DNA of 8,476 nt from an uncultured beta proteobacterium (GTDB lineage: Bacteria > Pseudomonadota > Gammaproteobacteria > Burkholderiales > Burkholderiaceae_B), in the NCBI GenBank assembly GCA_903924715.1, contig CAIYCP010000333.1, positions 1 to 8,476 of the forward strand, given 5' to 3'. The notes under the pieces are model-generated. The model was not told where the DNA came from. It worked only from the letters and a program-made list of their open reading frames with translations, and made no database searches. Positions 1 through 6,903 of the stretch are shown piece by piece; position 1 is the stretch's first letter; each line of letters starts with the position of its first letter. The translations under genes were made by a program, and so were the position numbers.

Positions 1-364
1 AGACCAATCCTGCCTGACAGCCTTGATCGCGAATCAGGGCGAGGCTACGATCGACGTGCCGCGAGGCCTCAGGGTGAAATGTGATGACATTGGCCCCCGC
101 CTTGGCAAATAAGGGAATCAAGCTATCAACTGGCTCAACCATCAGATGCACGTCAATGGGTACGCTGACGTGGGGGCGAATGGCTTCACACACCAAGGGC
201 CCAATGGTCAAATTGGGCACATAATGATTATCCATCACGTCAAAATGGATCCAGTCAGCCCCGGCTGCCACAACATTTCTGACCTCTTCACCCAAACGGG
301 CGAAGTCAGCAGATAAAATGCTAGGAGCAATACGTGCTTTTGGTAGCGCGGTCATTTCTGGCAT
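1..364 (-). CDS. rpe: Ribulose-phosphate 3-epimerase, N-terminal part (cut by the window edge)
   Basis: This enzyme interconverts D-ribulose 5-phosphate and D-xylulose 5-phosphate in the cytoplasmic pentose phosphate and Calvin pathways. The visible 121 codons read as the start of a TIM barrel. The strand-1 motif APSILSADFARL carries the substrate-binding Ser16. HFDVMDNHYVPN supplies metal ligand His40 and catalytic Asp42, and DVHLMVEP supplies metal ligand His73. ITFHPEAS follows. The second catalytic Asp would lie in the missing C-terminal half. Two in-frame ATG codons are possible, at 364 and 355 (MPEMTALPKARIAPS); neither has a strong Shine-Dalgarno, so the start is uncertain by three residues. 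The gene diverges from apaG. In related Burkholderiales rpe is commonly followed by gph and trpE; by inference those genes may lie just left of the window. Confidence 0.97.
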   Translation of the reverse strand, partial: MPEMTALPKARIAPSILSADFARLGEEVRNVVAAGADWIHFDVMDNHYVPNLTIGPLVCEAIRPHVSVPIDVHLMVEPVDSLIPLFAKAGANVITFHPEASRHVDRSLALIRDQGCQAGLV

Positions 365-394
365 GATGTATGAACACCAAAACAAGTTAGCCCC

Positions 395-421
395 ATTATT
401 GCAGTTTTCTTTGGATGTCAT
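395..421 (-). promoter_or_regulatory. Candidate sigma-70 promoter for rpe
   Basis: Read on the minus strand, a -35-like ATGACA (416-421) is followed after 15 bases by AATAAT (395-400), preceded by TGC, as in an extended -10 element. Transcription would start about 20-25 bases upstream of the rpe start. The spacer is shorter than the ideal 17. The match is by eye in a 58-base divergent gap that must hold some promoter, so this is a weak call. The -35 touches the apaG start region, so rpe and apaG expression could interfere with each other. Confidence 0.3.
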
Positions 422-422
422 T

Positions 423-797
423 GTGAAACCTTTTGAGTTAACGGTCGTGGTCGAGCCGCGTTTTGTGCCGGATCAGTCGGATCCAGCCAAGCAGCAGTTT
501 GTTTTTGCCTACACGGTGCGCATCACGAATACCGGTGAACGGCCCGCCCAGGTGATCAGTCGGCATTGGGTCATTAGCGACAGCGAGCAGGTAGCTCAAG
601 AGGTACGCGGTTTGGGTGTGGTGGGGCAACAGCCGCTACTTGGCCCTGGCGAAACCTTTGAATACACCAGTGGTTGCCCGCTTAAAACGCCCGTGGGCAC
701 CATGCGTGGCAGCTATCATTGCGTGGGTGAAAACGGCGTACCCTTCGAGGTCGACATCCCTGAATTCGTGCTGGCGATGCCACGCACACTGCATTGA
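423..797 (+). CDS. apaG: ApaG (DUF525) protein, Co2+/Mg2+ efflux-associated
   Basis: ApaG is a small cytoplasmic beta-sandwich protein of the DUF525 family. It is historically linked to cobalt resistance and magnesium efflux (CorD in Salmonella), but its molecular role is not settled. The 124-residue product carries the full family signature: PDQSDPAKQQFVFAYTVRITNTG near the N-terminus, ISRHWVISD, EVRGLGVVGQQPLLGPGE in the middle, then FEYTSG, PVGTMRGSYHC and the typical C-terminal end PRTLH. I chose the GTG start at 423 because it gives the usual family length and has GGA seven bases upstream. The reading frame stays open further left, with ATG codons at 318, 363 and 366, but those would add residues without family similarity and run into rpe. 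It is the first gene of the rightward series, 59 bases ahead of mltA. Confidence 0.95.
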   Translation: MKPFELTVVVEPRFVPDQSDPAKQQFVFAYTVRITNTGERPAQVISRHWVISDSEQVAQEVRGLGVVGQQPLLGPGETFEYTSGCPLKTPVGTMRGSYHCVGENGVPFEVDIPEFVLAMPRTLH

Positions 798-856
798 GCC
801 TAGGGCCAAGCAAGCGGTCAAACACGTGAAATAGGCTAAAAACAAGGTCATTGGCG

Positions 857-2137
857 ATGCAAAATATTTTTCTTCGAGGGGTATTGTTGGGTTTGCTGGC
901 CATCTTGGCCGCTTGTTCGAGCCCACCGCAAGTGCCTGACGTTCGGCCGGCAGCTAGCGAGGCGCCAGTCACCGTGCCGGACACCCCTGTTTCAGACAGC
1001 GCGACCCGTACCTTAAGTGGCAAGTTAGCGCCCGCGGGTTGGGCCGAGTTGCCTGGTTGGGCGAATGACGATTTGCGTGGGGTGTGGACCACTTTTTTAC
1101 GTAACTGTGCCGGCCTCGTGCGCCCAACCGCAATCAACCTGGCTGGGCCAACGCGCGCCACGCCGCGTGCTTGGCAGCCTGTTTGCGCAGCCGCAACTGA
1201 CCCAGCGCGCGCGCCAGCTGCCAATAACCCTGAGGCCGTTCGCAAGTTTTTACAAACGTGGCTGACCCCCTGGCGGCTCGAGGGCGCAGACGGAAAACCC
1301 GCCAGCAACATTGTCACGGGTTATTACGAGCCCTTGGTTTTTGGTTCTCGCAACCAGGGTGGGGTCTATCAATGGCCGCTATACACCGTACCGTCTGATT
1401 TACTCACGATCGATTTGGGCAAGGTTTACCCAGAACTTGCCGGCAAACGTGTGCGTGGAAAATTAGAAGGCAACCGAGTGGTTCCCTACGATAGCCGCGC
1501 AAGTCTCGAGGCCTCGGGGCGCAAGCCTCCGGTCGTCGTCTGGGTCAATGATCCCGTGGATAATTTCTTTTTGCAGGTGCAGGGCTCAGGCCGGGTGCAG
1601 TTAAATGATGGGCCCGGCGCCGGGCAAACGATTCGCGTCGCCTACGCTGACCATAACGGTCATCCCTATATCTCGATTGGCAAGTGGTTGGCCGATAAAG
1701 GCGAAATGCAGTTGTCGCAAACGTCGATGCAAAGTATTCGCGAATGGGCCAAGCGCAATCCCAAGCGCGTGCCTGAGATGCTCAACGCAAATCCTGCCTT
1801 GGTATTTTTTAAAGAAGAGTTGATCACCGATCCAGAAATCGGACCGAAGGGGGCGTACGGCGTGCCTTTGATGGCGCAGCGTTCAATTGCGGTCGATACG
1901 AATTTTGTGCCGTTAGGCACGCCCGTCTTTTTAGCCACCACTCAACCCGCCTCAACGCAGGTGATGAATCGACTCGTGTTTGCGCAAGATACGGGCACTG
2001 CCATTAAAGGTGCTGCGCGCGCCGACTTTTATTGGGGGTTTGGCGAGGCTGCAGGTGCGCAAGCAGGTCGCATGAAACAGGCCGGACAAATGTGGGTGTT
2101 GTGGCCCAAACAAGCCGGCGCGCCCAGCGCACGATGA
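857..2137 (+). CDS. mltA: Membrane-bound lytic murein transglycosylase A (lipoprotein)
   Basis: MltA cleaves the MurNAc-GlcNAc bond of peptidoglycan, forming 1,6-anhydromuropeptides, and acts from the inner face of the outer membrane. The 426-residue product begins with a lipoprotein signal: hydrophobic residues 4-19 and lipobox LAAC with Cys20. A Pro/Ala-rich linker follows. The MltA domain shows GYYEP (155-159), FFLQVQGSGR (around 237-246) and the DGPGAGQTIRVAY...NGHPYISIG block (NGHPY at 267-271). The C-terminal 3D domain has QDTG (Asp378) and GAARADFYWG; Asp390 corresponds to the catalytic Asp308 of mature E. coli MltA. It is somewhat longer than E. coli MltA (365). ATG 857 is preferred over an in-frame TTG at 851 because AAGGT (844-848) sits eight bases upstream. 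The gene is 7 bases ahead of the next one. Confidence 0.96.
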   Translation: MQNIFLRGVLLGLLAILAACSSPPQVPDVRPAASEAPVTVPDTPVSDSATRTLSGKLAPAGWAELPGWANDDLRGVWTTFLRNCAGLVRPTAINLAGPTRATPRAWQPVCAAATDPARAPAANNPEAVRKFLQTWLTPWRLEGADGKPASNIVTGYYEPLVFGSRNQGGVYQWPLYTVPSDLLTIDLGKVYPELAGKRVRGKLEGNRVVPYDSRASLEASGRKPPVVVWVNDPVDNFFLQVQGSGRVQLNDGPGAGQTIRVAYADHNGHPYISIGKWLADKGEMQLSQTSMQSIREWAKRNPKRVPEMLNANPALVFFKEELITDPEIGPKGAYGVPLMAQRSIAVDTNFVPLGTPVFLATTQPASTQVMNRLVFAQDTGTAIKGAARADFYWGFGEAAGAQAGRMKQAGQMWVLWPKQAGAPSAR

Positions 2138-2144
2138 GGCACAG

Positions 2145-3323
2145 GTGAAGACACCCATTGTTATTTGTGGCACGGGTATTGTGGGCTTGGCCACGGCACT
2201 TGCCTTGGCACGCCAAGGGCAGCAGGTGACCTTGGTTGGACCCCGTCAAACGTTTGCACCCGTGACACCTGAGGCTTTTCATCCGCGTGTGTACGCGATT
2301 TCGCCTGCGAGCCAACAGTTTTTAACCTCGATTGGGGTTTGGAATTTGCTTGAGGCACAACGCTTGACTGCGGTGCAGGCGATGGAGATTCATGGTGATG
2401 GCGCCGGGCGGGTCAACTTAAATGCCTGGCAGGCGGCAATCCCTGAACTGGCTTGGATTGTTGAGTCAGGCGAACTCGAGCGTGTGCTGACCCAAGCGGT
2501 ACAAATTTTTGGTTTGAACTGGGTCACTGAAAAATTTTCTCACTACACAAGGTCAGATGCTGAGGTTTGCATGACGACCGAGCAAGGCACTGTTTTGCAG
2601 GCCGAATTATTGATTGCGGCGGATGGCGCGCAGTCACCCTTACGTGCTGCGGCAGGTTTGCCCGTTGAGATCAAACCCTACGGCGTGACGGCGATCGTCG
2701 CGCATTTGAACTGTTCGCAGCCGCATCAAGGGACTGCGTTTCAATGGTTTAACGATCAAGGTGTGTTGGCCTTGCTGCCCATGCCCGCGACTCAGGCGGG
2801 TGCGCAAGTGTCGCTGGTTTGGTCGCTTAAAGAGACGTTTGCGCAAGCGTTGCTGGCCTTGCCTGCAAGCGAGCAAGCCACTGAGTTGAGCGCGAGATTG
2901 GCTGAACTCACCTCGGGTCGCTTGGGCGAACTGACGCCGCGTGGTCCGCTCAGTGCATTTCCTCTGTCCTTAAATCAGTCTCCAATGATTGGTGAACGTC
3001 TTGCCCTCGTTGGAGATGCCGCGCATCGCTTACACCCACTGGCCGGCCAGGGATTAAACTTGGGCTTGGGCGATGTGCAGGCGCTCGTGAGCACGCTTGT
3101 TGAACGCGAAGCTTTTCGTGGCGTGGGCGATCCGATGGTGCTCAGGCGCTATCGCCGTGCGCGCGCTGAACCCGTCTTGGCCATGCGTATGGTGACGGAT
3201 GGCTTGCATCGATTATTTGACGCGCAAAATGCCCCAGCGGCCTGGTTGCGCAATATAGGGATGACGCTGGTTGATCGATTGCCGATGCTTAAGCGCCAAT
3301 TGATTGTTAGTGCCTCTCGTTAG
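2145..3323 (+). CDS. UbiH/UbiF/VisC/COQ6-family FAD-dependent hydroxylase (ubiquinone biosynthesis)
   Basis: This is a class A flavoprotein monooxygenase of 392 residues, the usual length for hydroxylases that add a ring hydroxyl in ubiquinone synthesis using FAD, NAD(P)H and oxygen. An N-terminal Rossmann FAD site is present (GTGIVG, Gly9/Gly11/Gly14, inside VICGTGIVGLATALALA). The DG motif AADGAQSPLR has Asp160-Gly161. The second FAD motif is LALVGDAAHRLHPLAGQGLN, with Gly290-Asp291, followed by LNLGLGDVQAL, typical of this family. It starts at GTG 2145 with TGAGG five to six bases upstream, overlapping the mltA stop; no other upstream in-frame start exists. Which ring position it hydroxylates (UbiH, UbiF, UbiI, UbiL or UbiM type) cannot be decided by eye, so no symbol is given. 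It lies between mltA and dsbC with gaps of 7 and 8 bases, indicating co-transcription. Confidence 0.9.
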   Translation: MKTPIVICGTGIVGLATALALARQGQQVTLVGPRQTFAPVTPEAFHPRVYAISPASQQFLTSIGVWNLLEAQRLTAVQAMEIHGDGAGRVNLNAWQAAIPELAWIVESGELERVLTQAVQIFGLNWVTEKFSHYTRSDAEVCMTTEQGTVLQAELLIAADGAQSPLRAAAGLPVEIKPYGVTAIVAHLNCSQPHQGTAFQWFNDQGVLALLPMPATQAGAQVSLVWSLKETFAQALLALPASEQATELSARLAELTSGRLGELTPRGPLSAFPLSLNQSPMIGERLALVGDAAHRLHPLAGQGLNLGLGDVQALVSTLVEREAFRGVGDPMVLRRYRRARAEPVLAMRMVTDGLHRLFDAQNAPAAWLRNIGMTLVDRLPMLKRQLIVSASR

Positions 3324-3331
3324 GAGTTGTG

Positions 3332-4081
3332 ATGTTAAAAAATTTGTTCAAGACTCTGTGTTTCGCGACAGCGCTGGTGATGGGCAGCCTGTCTGTGGCC
3401 TGGGCTCAAAATGCGGCTGTGGCGTCGACCGATGCCGACCTTAAAACGCAAGAAGTTCAAACACTGTTTGCTGAACGGTTCGGCAATCCGCCTATTAGTG
3501 GCGTGCGCCAGACGCCCTACGGTTTATATGAAGTGCAACTTGGTATGGATTTGGTTTACACAGACGAGAAGGTGACCTTTGTTCTGGATGGCACCTTGAT
3601 TGATGCCAAAACGCGACGCGACATTACCCGCGAACGTCAAGACTCTTTGGCACAAATGCCGTTTGATCAATTGCCGTTTGAGTTGTCGTTCAAACAGGTG
3701 CGTGGCGATGGTTCGCGCAAAATGGCAATTTTTGAAGATCCCAATTGTGGCTACTGCAAACAATTGCGCAAATCAATTGAAGGCATGAACAACGTCACGA
3801 TTTATACTTTCCCGTATCCGATCTTGTCGCCCGACTCAACTCAAAAAGTGCGTAATGTATGGTGTGCTTCTGATCGTGCCGCAGTCTGGGAAGCTTGGAT
3901 GTTGCAAAACAAAGTACCTGAGAGCGCAGACTGTGAGGTACCGATTGATCAAATGGTTGCGCTTGGTCAAAAACTGATGGTGCGTGGTACGCCAGGTTTA
4001 TTTTTTGCCGATGGATCGAGAGTAGGTGGCGCGATTCCGCGCGAAGAGATCGAAAAACGTTTGCGGCAGGCAAGTAATTAA
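3332..4081 (+). CDS. dsbC: DsbC-family periplasmic thiol:disulfide isomerase
   Basis: DsbC rearranges wrong disulfide bonds in exported proteins and is kept reduced by DsbD; it acts as a periplasmic V-shaped dimer. The 249-residue product has a Sec signal (positive MLKNLFK, hydrophobic core, likely cleavage after AWA at about residue 25). An N-terminal dimerisation domain follows (VQTLFAERFGNPPISGVRQTPYGLYEVQLG), with FVLDGTLIDAKT before the linker. The thioredoxin-fold domain holds the active site EDPNCGYC (Cys139, Cys142). A second cysteine pair, Cys178 and Cys201, matches the structural disulfide of the family. The cis-proline loop is RGTPGLFF (Thr220-Pro221). ATG 3332 is preferred over GTG 3329 because AGGAG lies five bases before it. 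The length is close to E. coli DsbC. It is the third gene of the mltA operon; no DsbD gene is in the window. Confidence 0.93.
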   Translation: MLKNLFKTLCFATALVMGSLSVAWAQNAAVASTDADLKTQEVQTLFAERFGNPPISGVRQTPYGLYEVQLGMDLVYTDEKVTFVLDGTLIDAKTRRDITRERQDSLAQMPFDQLPFELSFKQVRGDGSRKMAIFEDPNCGYCKQLRKSIEGMNNVTIYTFPYPILSPDSTQKVRNVWCASDRAAVWEAWMLQNKVPESADCEVPIDQMVALGQKLMVRGTPGLFFADGSRVGGAIPREEIEKRLRQASN

Positions 4082-4128
4082 TCGACTGCCGCACAGTCAC
4101 TTTGTAAAAACAAAAACAGGAGCACACG

Positions 4129-5076
4129 ATGCGTATTGCCGTACTGGATGATTATTTGAAGGTCGCCCCCAACATGGCGAAATGGGACAGCTTGAATGCA
4201 GACGTCAGTTTTTTTTCTGAATATATCCAACCTGCCGAGTTGGCCAAGACCCTTGAGGCCTTTGAGGTGATTGTTGCCATGCGCGAACGCTCGGCGTTTC
4301 CGGCAAGCGTACTTAAGGCACTGCCCAATCTGCGGTTATTGGTGACGACCGGCATGCGCAATAGTTCGGTTGATATGGTTGCGTGCCGTCAACAAGGCAT
4401 CGATGTTTGTGGCGCACCTGGCGACCCTAGAAGTACAGGCGCCACCGCTGAGCTCGCCTGGTCTTTGTTGCTCGCGCTCTTTAAACAAATTCCAAAAGAA
4501 GCGGCCAATATGCAGCAAGGCTTATGGCAAACCACCATGCCGCCTACGCTTGAAGCCAAGCGCTTGGGTCTGGTCGGCGCAGGCCACTTGGGTCAATGTG
4601 TCGGGCGTGTCGGTTTAGCCTTCGGCATGGAGGTTGTGGCCTGGAGTCCCAATCTCACCGAAGAGCGTGCGGCCAAAGCGGGTGTCAAGCTTGTCACTAA
4701 GCAAGAACTCTTTGCCACCTCGGATGCGATTAGTGTGCACATGGTGTTAAGCGACCGTTCGCGTGGCATTGTGGATGCAGCAAGTTTGCAGTCGATGAAA
4801 TCCACGGCCTATTTGATTAACACGTCGCGCGCTGGCTTGGTCGATCAGGCAGCGCTTCAAAAACTGTTGGTCGAAGGCAAAATTGGGGGCGCCGGGATTG
4901 ACGTGTTTGATGCCGAACCCTTGGCTGTAGCGGATGCGTGGCGCAAAACGCCGCGCACTTTACTGACGCCGCACTTGGGTTATGTGACCCCAGAAAACTT
5001 CGCCATTTTTTACAGCAATGTTGTGGCAGATATTCAGGCTTGGGCCGCAGGTAGTCCGATACGAGTGCTGAATTAA
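4129..5076 (+). CDS. D-2-hydroxyacid dehydrogenase family protein (NAD-dependent)
   Basis: This 315-residue cytoplasmic oxidoreductase belongs to the D-isomer 2-hydroxyacid dehydrogenase family (the SerA/LdhA/glyoxylate reductase fold), which reduces 2-oxoacids with NAD(P)H or runs in reverse. The nucleotide-binding signature LGLVGAGHLGQ has Gly150, Gly152 and Gly155. All three catalytic residues are present: Arg234 in NTSRAGLVD, Glu263 in GIDVFDAEPL and His282 in TPHLGYVTPENF. The substrate-binding half (residues 1-100) is a typical flavodoxin-like domain ending in LLVTTGMRNSSVDM. Nothing after the catalytic core suggests an ACT or ASB domain, so it is not a full-length serine-pathway SerA. 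The physiological substrate cannot be read from the sequence. ATG 4129 has a strong AGGAG six bases upstream. The stop overlaps the next start. Confidence 0.9.
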   Translation: MRIAVLDDYLKVAPNMAKWDSLNADVSFFSEYIQPAELAKTLEAFEVIVAMRERSAFPASVLKALPNLRLLVTTGMRNSSVDMVACRQQGIDVCGAPGDPRSTGATAELAWSLLLALFKQIPKEAANMQQGLWQTTMPPTLEAKRLGLVGAGHLGQCVGRVGLAFGMEVVAWSPNLTEERAAKAGVKLVTKQELFATSDAISVHMVLSDRSRGIVDAASLQSMKSTAYLINTSRAGLVDQAALQKLLVEGKIGGAGIDVFDAEPLAVADAWRKTPRTLLTPHLGYVTPENFAIFYSNVVADIQAWAAGSPIRVLN

Positions 5077-6149
5077 TGCAGCCCGTCTTGCCGGTGCATG
5101 TTGTTGCACGACTGCTGCTCGTTTTATTGCTGGCTGCCGGCGTTTATTTTTTTAGCGGCTTTGTCGTGCCGGTACTGGCTGCGTTAATTATCGGGTTCGC
5201 CAGTTGGCCGCTGTATTCAAAATGGGTTCAGGTGTGTGGTGGTCGAACCACCTTGGCGGCAAGCGGTGCGTTGGTTTTTATTTTGTTAGTGTTGGTCGCG
5301 CCAGTTTCGCTGGCGTTGTACTACTCAGTCAACGAGGCAAGCCAGCTACTTGCCTGGCTGCTGACGGCCAACCGACAGGGTGTGGCAGCGCCGTCGTGGA
5401 TTGTTGCCTTGCCCTACGTGGGCGAGCGCTTGGGTAGTTACTGGGCCGAATTTTTAGGCGAACCCCACGCACTTGGCACGTTGGTTGAAATGATTAGCGG
5501 GCAGCACATCGGCAATATTTATCGCGTGATCTTGTCGGCCACTGGCAACGCGTTTCATATCATGCTGACCTTGTTGTTTATGTTGATTACCTTGCTGTTT
5601 GTGTATAAAGACGGCCATCGCATGGTTGGCCAGCTCGATGTGTTGGGCGAACGCGTGTTGCCTTTAAGATGGCAGCGATTTTCACGCGTGATTCCGGCCA
5701 CGATTAGCGCGACGGTCACAGGGATGGGGCTCATCGCGATCGGCGAAGGGGTCGTGCTGGGCGTGGCGTATTGGGTTGCAGGTGTGCCTTCGCCTGTCTT
5801 ACTGGGGGTGATCACCGCTTTCATGGCGATGATCCCAGGTGGTGCGCCTTTATCGTTTACCTTGGTGTCCCTGTACCTGGTGGGCTCGGGTAATCCGATT
5901 GCAGGCGCAGGCCTGTTTGCCTGGGGTGCGATTGAATTATTTATTGTGGATAAAACACTACGACCGCGCTTGGTGGGTGGTCCGGTGAAGCTCCCCGTTC
6001 TACCAACGTTTTTCGGTTTGGTGGGCGGTGTCAAAACAATGGGAATTGTCGGGCTGTTTATTGGCCCCGTGTTGATGGCGTTGATGGTGGCGCTGTGGCG
6101 CGAGTGGGTGCTAGACGTGAAAACTGCTGAGCTACATCGCGGGGACTAA
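5076..6149 (+). CDS. AI-2E/PerM-family inner-membrane protein (YdiK-like)
   Basis: This is a 357-residue polytopic inner-membrane protein of the AI-2E transporter family (PF01594; PerM, YdiK, TqsA relatives). Members have been linked to autoinducer-2 export or sodium/proton antiport, but most, including this type, have no proven substrate. Predicted membrane segments by hydrophobicity lie at about 8-27, 28-45, 60-83, 158-177, 208-235, 238-256, 258-271, 274-291 and 308-341. A long extracytoplasmic or cytoplasmic loop fills roughly 84-157, as usual in the family. The C-terminal signature is present: DKTLRPRLVGG (292-302), LPTFFGLVGGVKTMGIVGLFIGP with its Gly-rich helix, then a short charged tail. 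The start ATG shares its A with the TAA stop of the dehydrogenase (TAATG), suggesting translational coupling. It ends 39 bases from the convergent response regulator gene. Confidence 0.9.
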   Translation: MQPVLPVHVVARLLLVLLLAAGVYFFSGFVVPVLAALIIGFASWPLYSKWVQVCGGRTTLAASGALVFILLVLVAPVSLALYYSVNEASQLLAWLLTANRQGVAAPSWIVALPYVGERLGSYWAEFLGEPHALGTLVEMISGQHIGNIYRVILSATGNAFHIMLTLLFMLITLLFVYKDGHRMVGQLDVLGERVLPLRWQRFSRVIPATISATVTGMGLIAIGEGVVLGVAYWVAGVPSPVLLGVITAFMAMIPGGAPLSFTLVSLYLVGSGNPIAGAGLFAWGAIELFIVDKTLRPRLVGGPVKLPVLPTFFGLVGGVKTMGIVGLFIGPVLMALMVALWREWVLDVKTAELHRGD

Positions 6150-6188
6150 CTAGTATCTCAGGCTCGAAAATTGTGTAGGCCAGAGCTG

Positions 6189-6827
6189 TCAAGAAAGATT
6201 GCTTTTTAGCTTCGAGATATCAATATTTTTGAATAACAGGATGAGTTCAGCGAGTGAAGCGACTTGCATTTTTTGAAGCACGCGCGCGCGATGAAGTTTG
6301 ACGGTCGCGGCCGCAGAACCATCGGCTGTTGCGATTTGTTTGTTTGTGTTTCCAGCCAGGATTGCTTCAAGGATGTCGCGTTCACGTGGCGTTAAGCGGC
6401 GATAGTTTTGTTCTACCTGCAGTGTTTTGATCAAGGCCGTATGGATCGCACGATCTTGATCAAGCGCGCGGCGGATACTCAGTAACAAATCTTCTATTGA
6501 AAACGGCTTTAATAAGAAGTCGCTGGCGCCTTGCTTCATTCCTTGCACGATCTGAATCGGTAAACTTTCACCACTGATAAATATAGTGGGTGTGGTCCAA
6601 CCATGGCGCGCTAAGTCTGCCTGCAGTTCAACGCCACTTTGACCAGGCATGCGCATGTCAAGCACCAAGACTGCGGGTGATACCGGTGTTGCATGCTTTA
6701 GAAATTCAGCAGCGCTTTCATACGCGTTTACCGTATACCCTAGGCGTGCGAATGTGGTCATCAGCGCAACTCTGATCGAGGCGTCATCGTCGACCAGATA
6801 AATGTGACCGATATTGGGTGCGTCCAT
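6189..6827 (-). CDS. FixJ/NarL-type response regulator, orphan (receiver plus LuxR HTH)
   Basis: This is a 212-residue two-component transcription factor. The receiver domain (about 8-122) has the acidic pocket Asp13-Asp15 (LVDDD), phospho-acceptor Asp57 in VLDMRMPGQSG, Ser85 in FISGES and Lys107 in LLKPFS. The C-terminal LuxR/GerE helix-turn-helix spans about 145-200 (LTPRERDILEAILAGNTNKQIA, then TVKLHRARVLQKM and SLAEL). The stretch ADGSAAA at the HTH turn replaces the more usual LGIS-type turn. ATG 6827 is preferred because AGGGA lies seven bases upstream and the product begins directly at the receiver; the frame stays open to 6956, which would add 43 unrelated residues through the inverted repeat. 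No histidine kinase gene is in the window, so the partner is unknown. It lies downstream of the phosphatase on the same strand and converges on the AI-2E family gene. Confidence 0.92.
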   Translation of the reverse strand: MDAPNIGHIYLVDDDASIRVALMTTFARLGYTVNAYESAAEFLKHATPVSPAVLVLDMRMPGQSGVELQADLARHGWTTPTIFISGESLPIQIVQGMKQGASDFLLKPFSIEDLLLSIRRALDQDRAIHTALIKTLQVEQNYRRLTPRERDILEAILAGNTNKQIATADGSAAATVKLHRARVLQKMQVASLAELILLFKNIDISKLKSNLS

Positions 6828-6875
6828 GGCGAGATCCCTAATTGGTGACCGTAGGTTACAGAGTTCTTGGAAATG

Positions 6876-6903
6876 AAGAAATACTCCGATTGGCGTATTT
6901 CTT
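6876..6903. repeat. 28-base near-perfect inverted repeat, candidate operator upstream of the response regulator
   Basis: Twelve-base arms AAGAAATACTCC (6876-6887) and GGCGTATTTCTT (6892-6903) flank a GATT centre and match at 11 of 12 positions; the sole mismatch is 6885/6894. The outer nine bases pair perfectly. It lies 49-76 bases upstream of the regulator's preferred start and 57 bases past the phosphatase stop, in the only sizeable non-coding gap. The dyad symmetry is what a dimeric LuxR/FixJ-type regulator would bind, so autoregulation is a reasonable inference. As RNA it could also form a hairpin, but the stem is AT-rich and no run of Ts follows on either strand, so an intrinsic terminator is less likely. 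Confidence 0.6.

Noticed and set aside
797..837. Six-base inverted repeat AGCCTA / TAGGCT between apaG and mltA
   Set aside because: The 29-base loop and short arms are expected by chance; no T run or known operator pattern.
682..1317. Long open frame of 211 codons on the minus strand opposite apaG and mltA
   Set aside because: It lies antisense to two confidently identified genes, its product has no recognisable domain, and it is Arg/Ala-rich as expected of a shadow frame.
1612..1625. Perfect 14-base GC palindrome GCCCGGCGCCGGGC
   Set aside because: It lies inside mltA and encodes the conserved DGPGAG segment of the enzyme, so codon choice explains it better than a regulatory role.
4084..4114. 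Two small hairpins between dsbC and the dehydrogenase: GACTG/CAGTC, then TTTGT/ACAAA
   Set aside because: The stems are only 5 base pairs, the second is AT-rich, and no T run follows, so they do not make a credible terminator.
5555..6034. Open frame of 159 codons on the minus strand opposite the AI-2E-family gene
   Set aside because: It is Pro/Thr-rich and low in complexity, as expected when hydrophobic membrane codons are read backwards; there is no domain.
6282..6291. CG-alternating run CGCGCGCGCG
   Set aside because: It falls within the HTH region of the response regulator and encodes its Arg-Ala-Arg segment; no repeat expansion or structure is implied.
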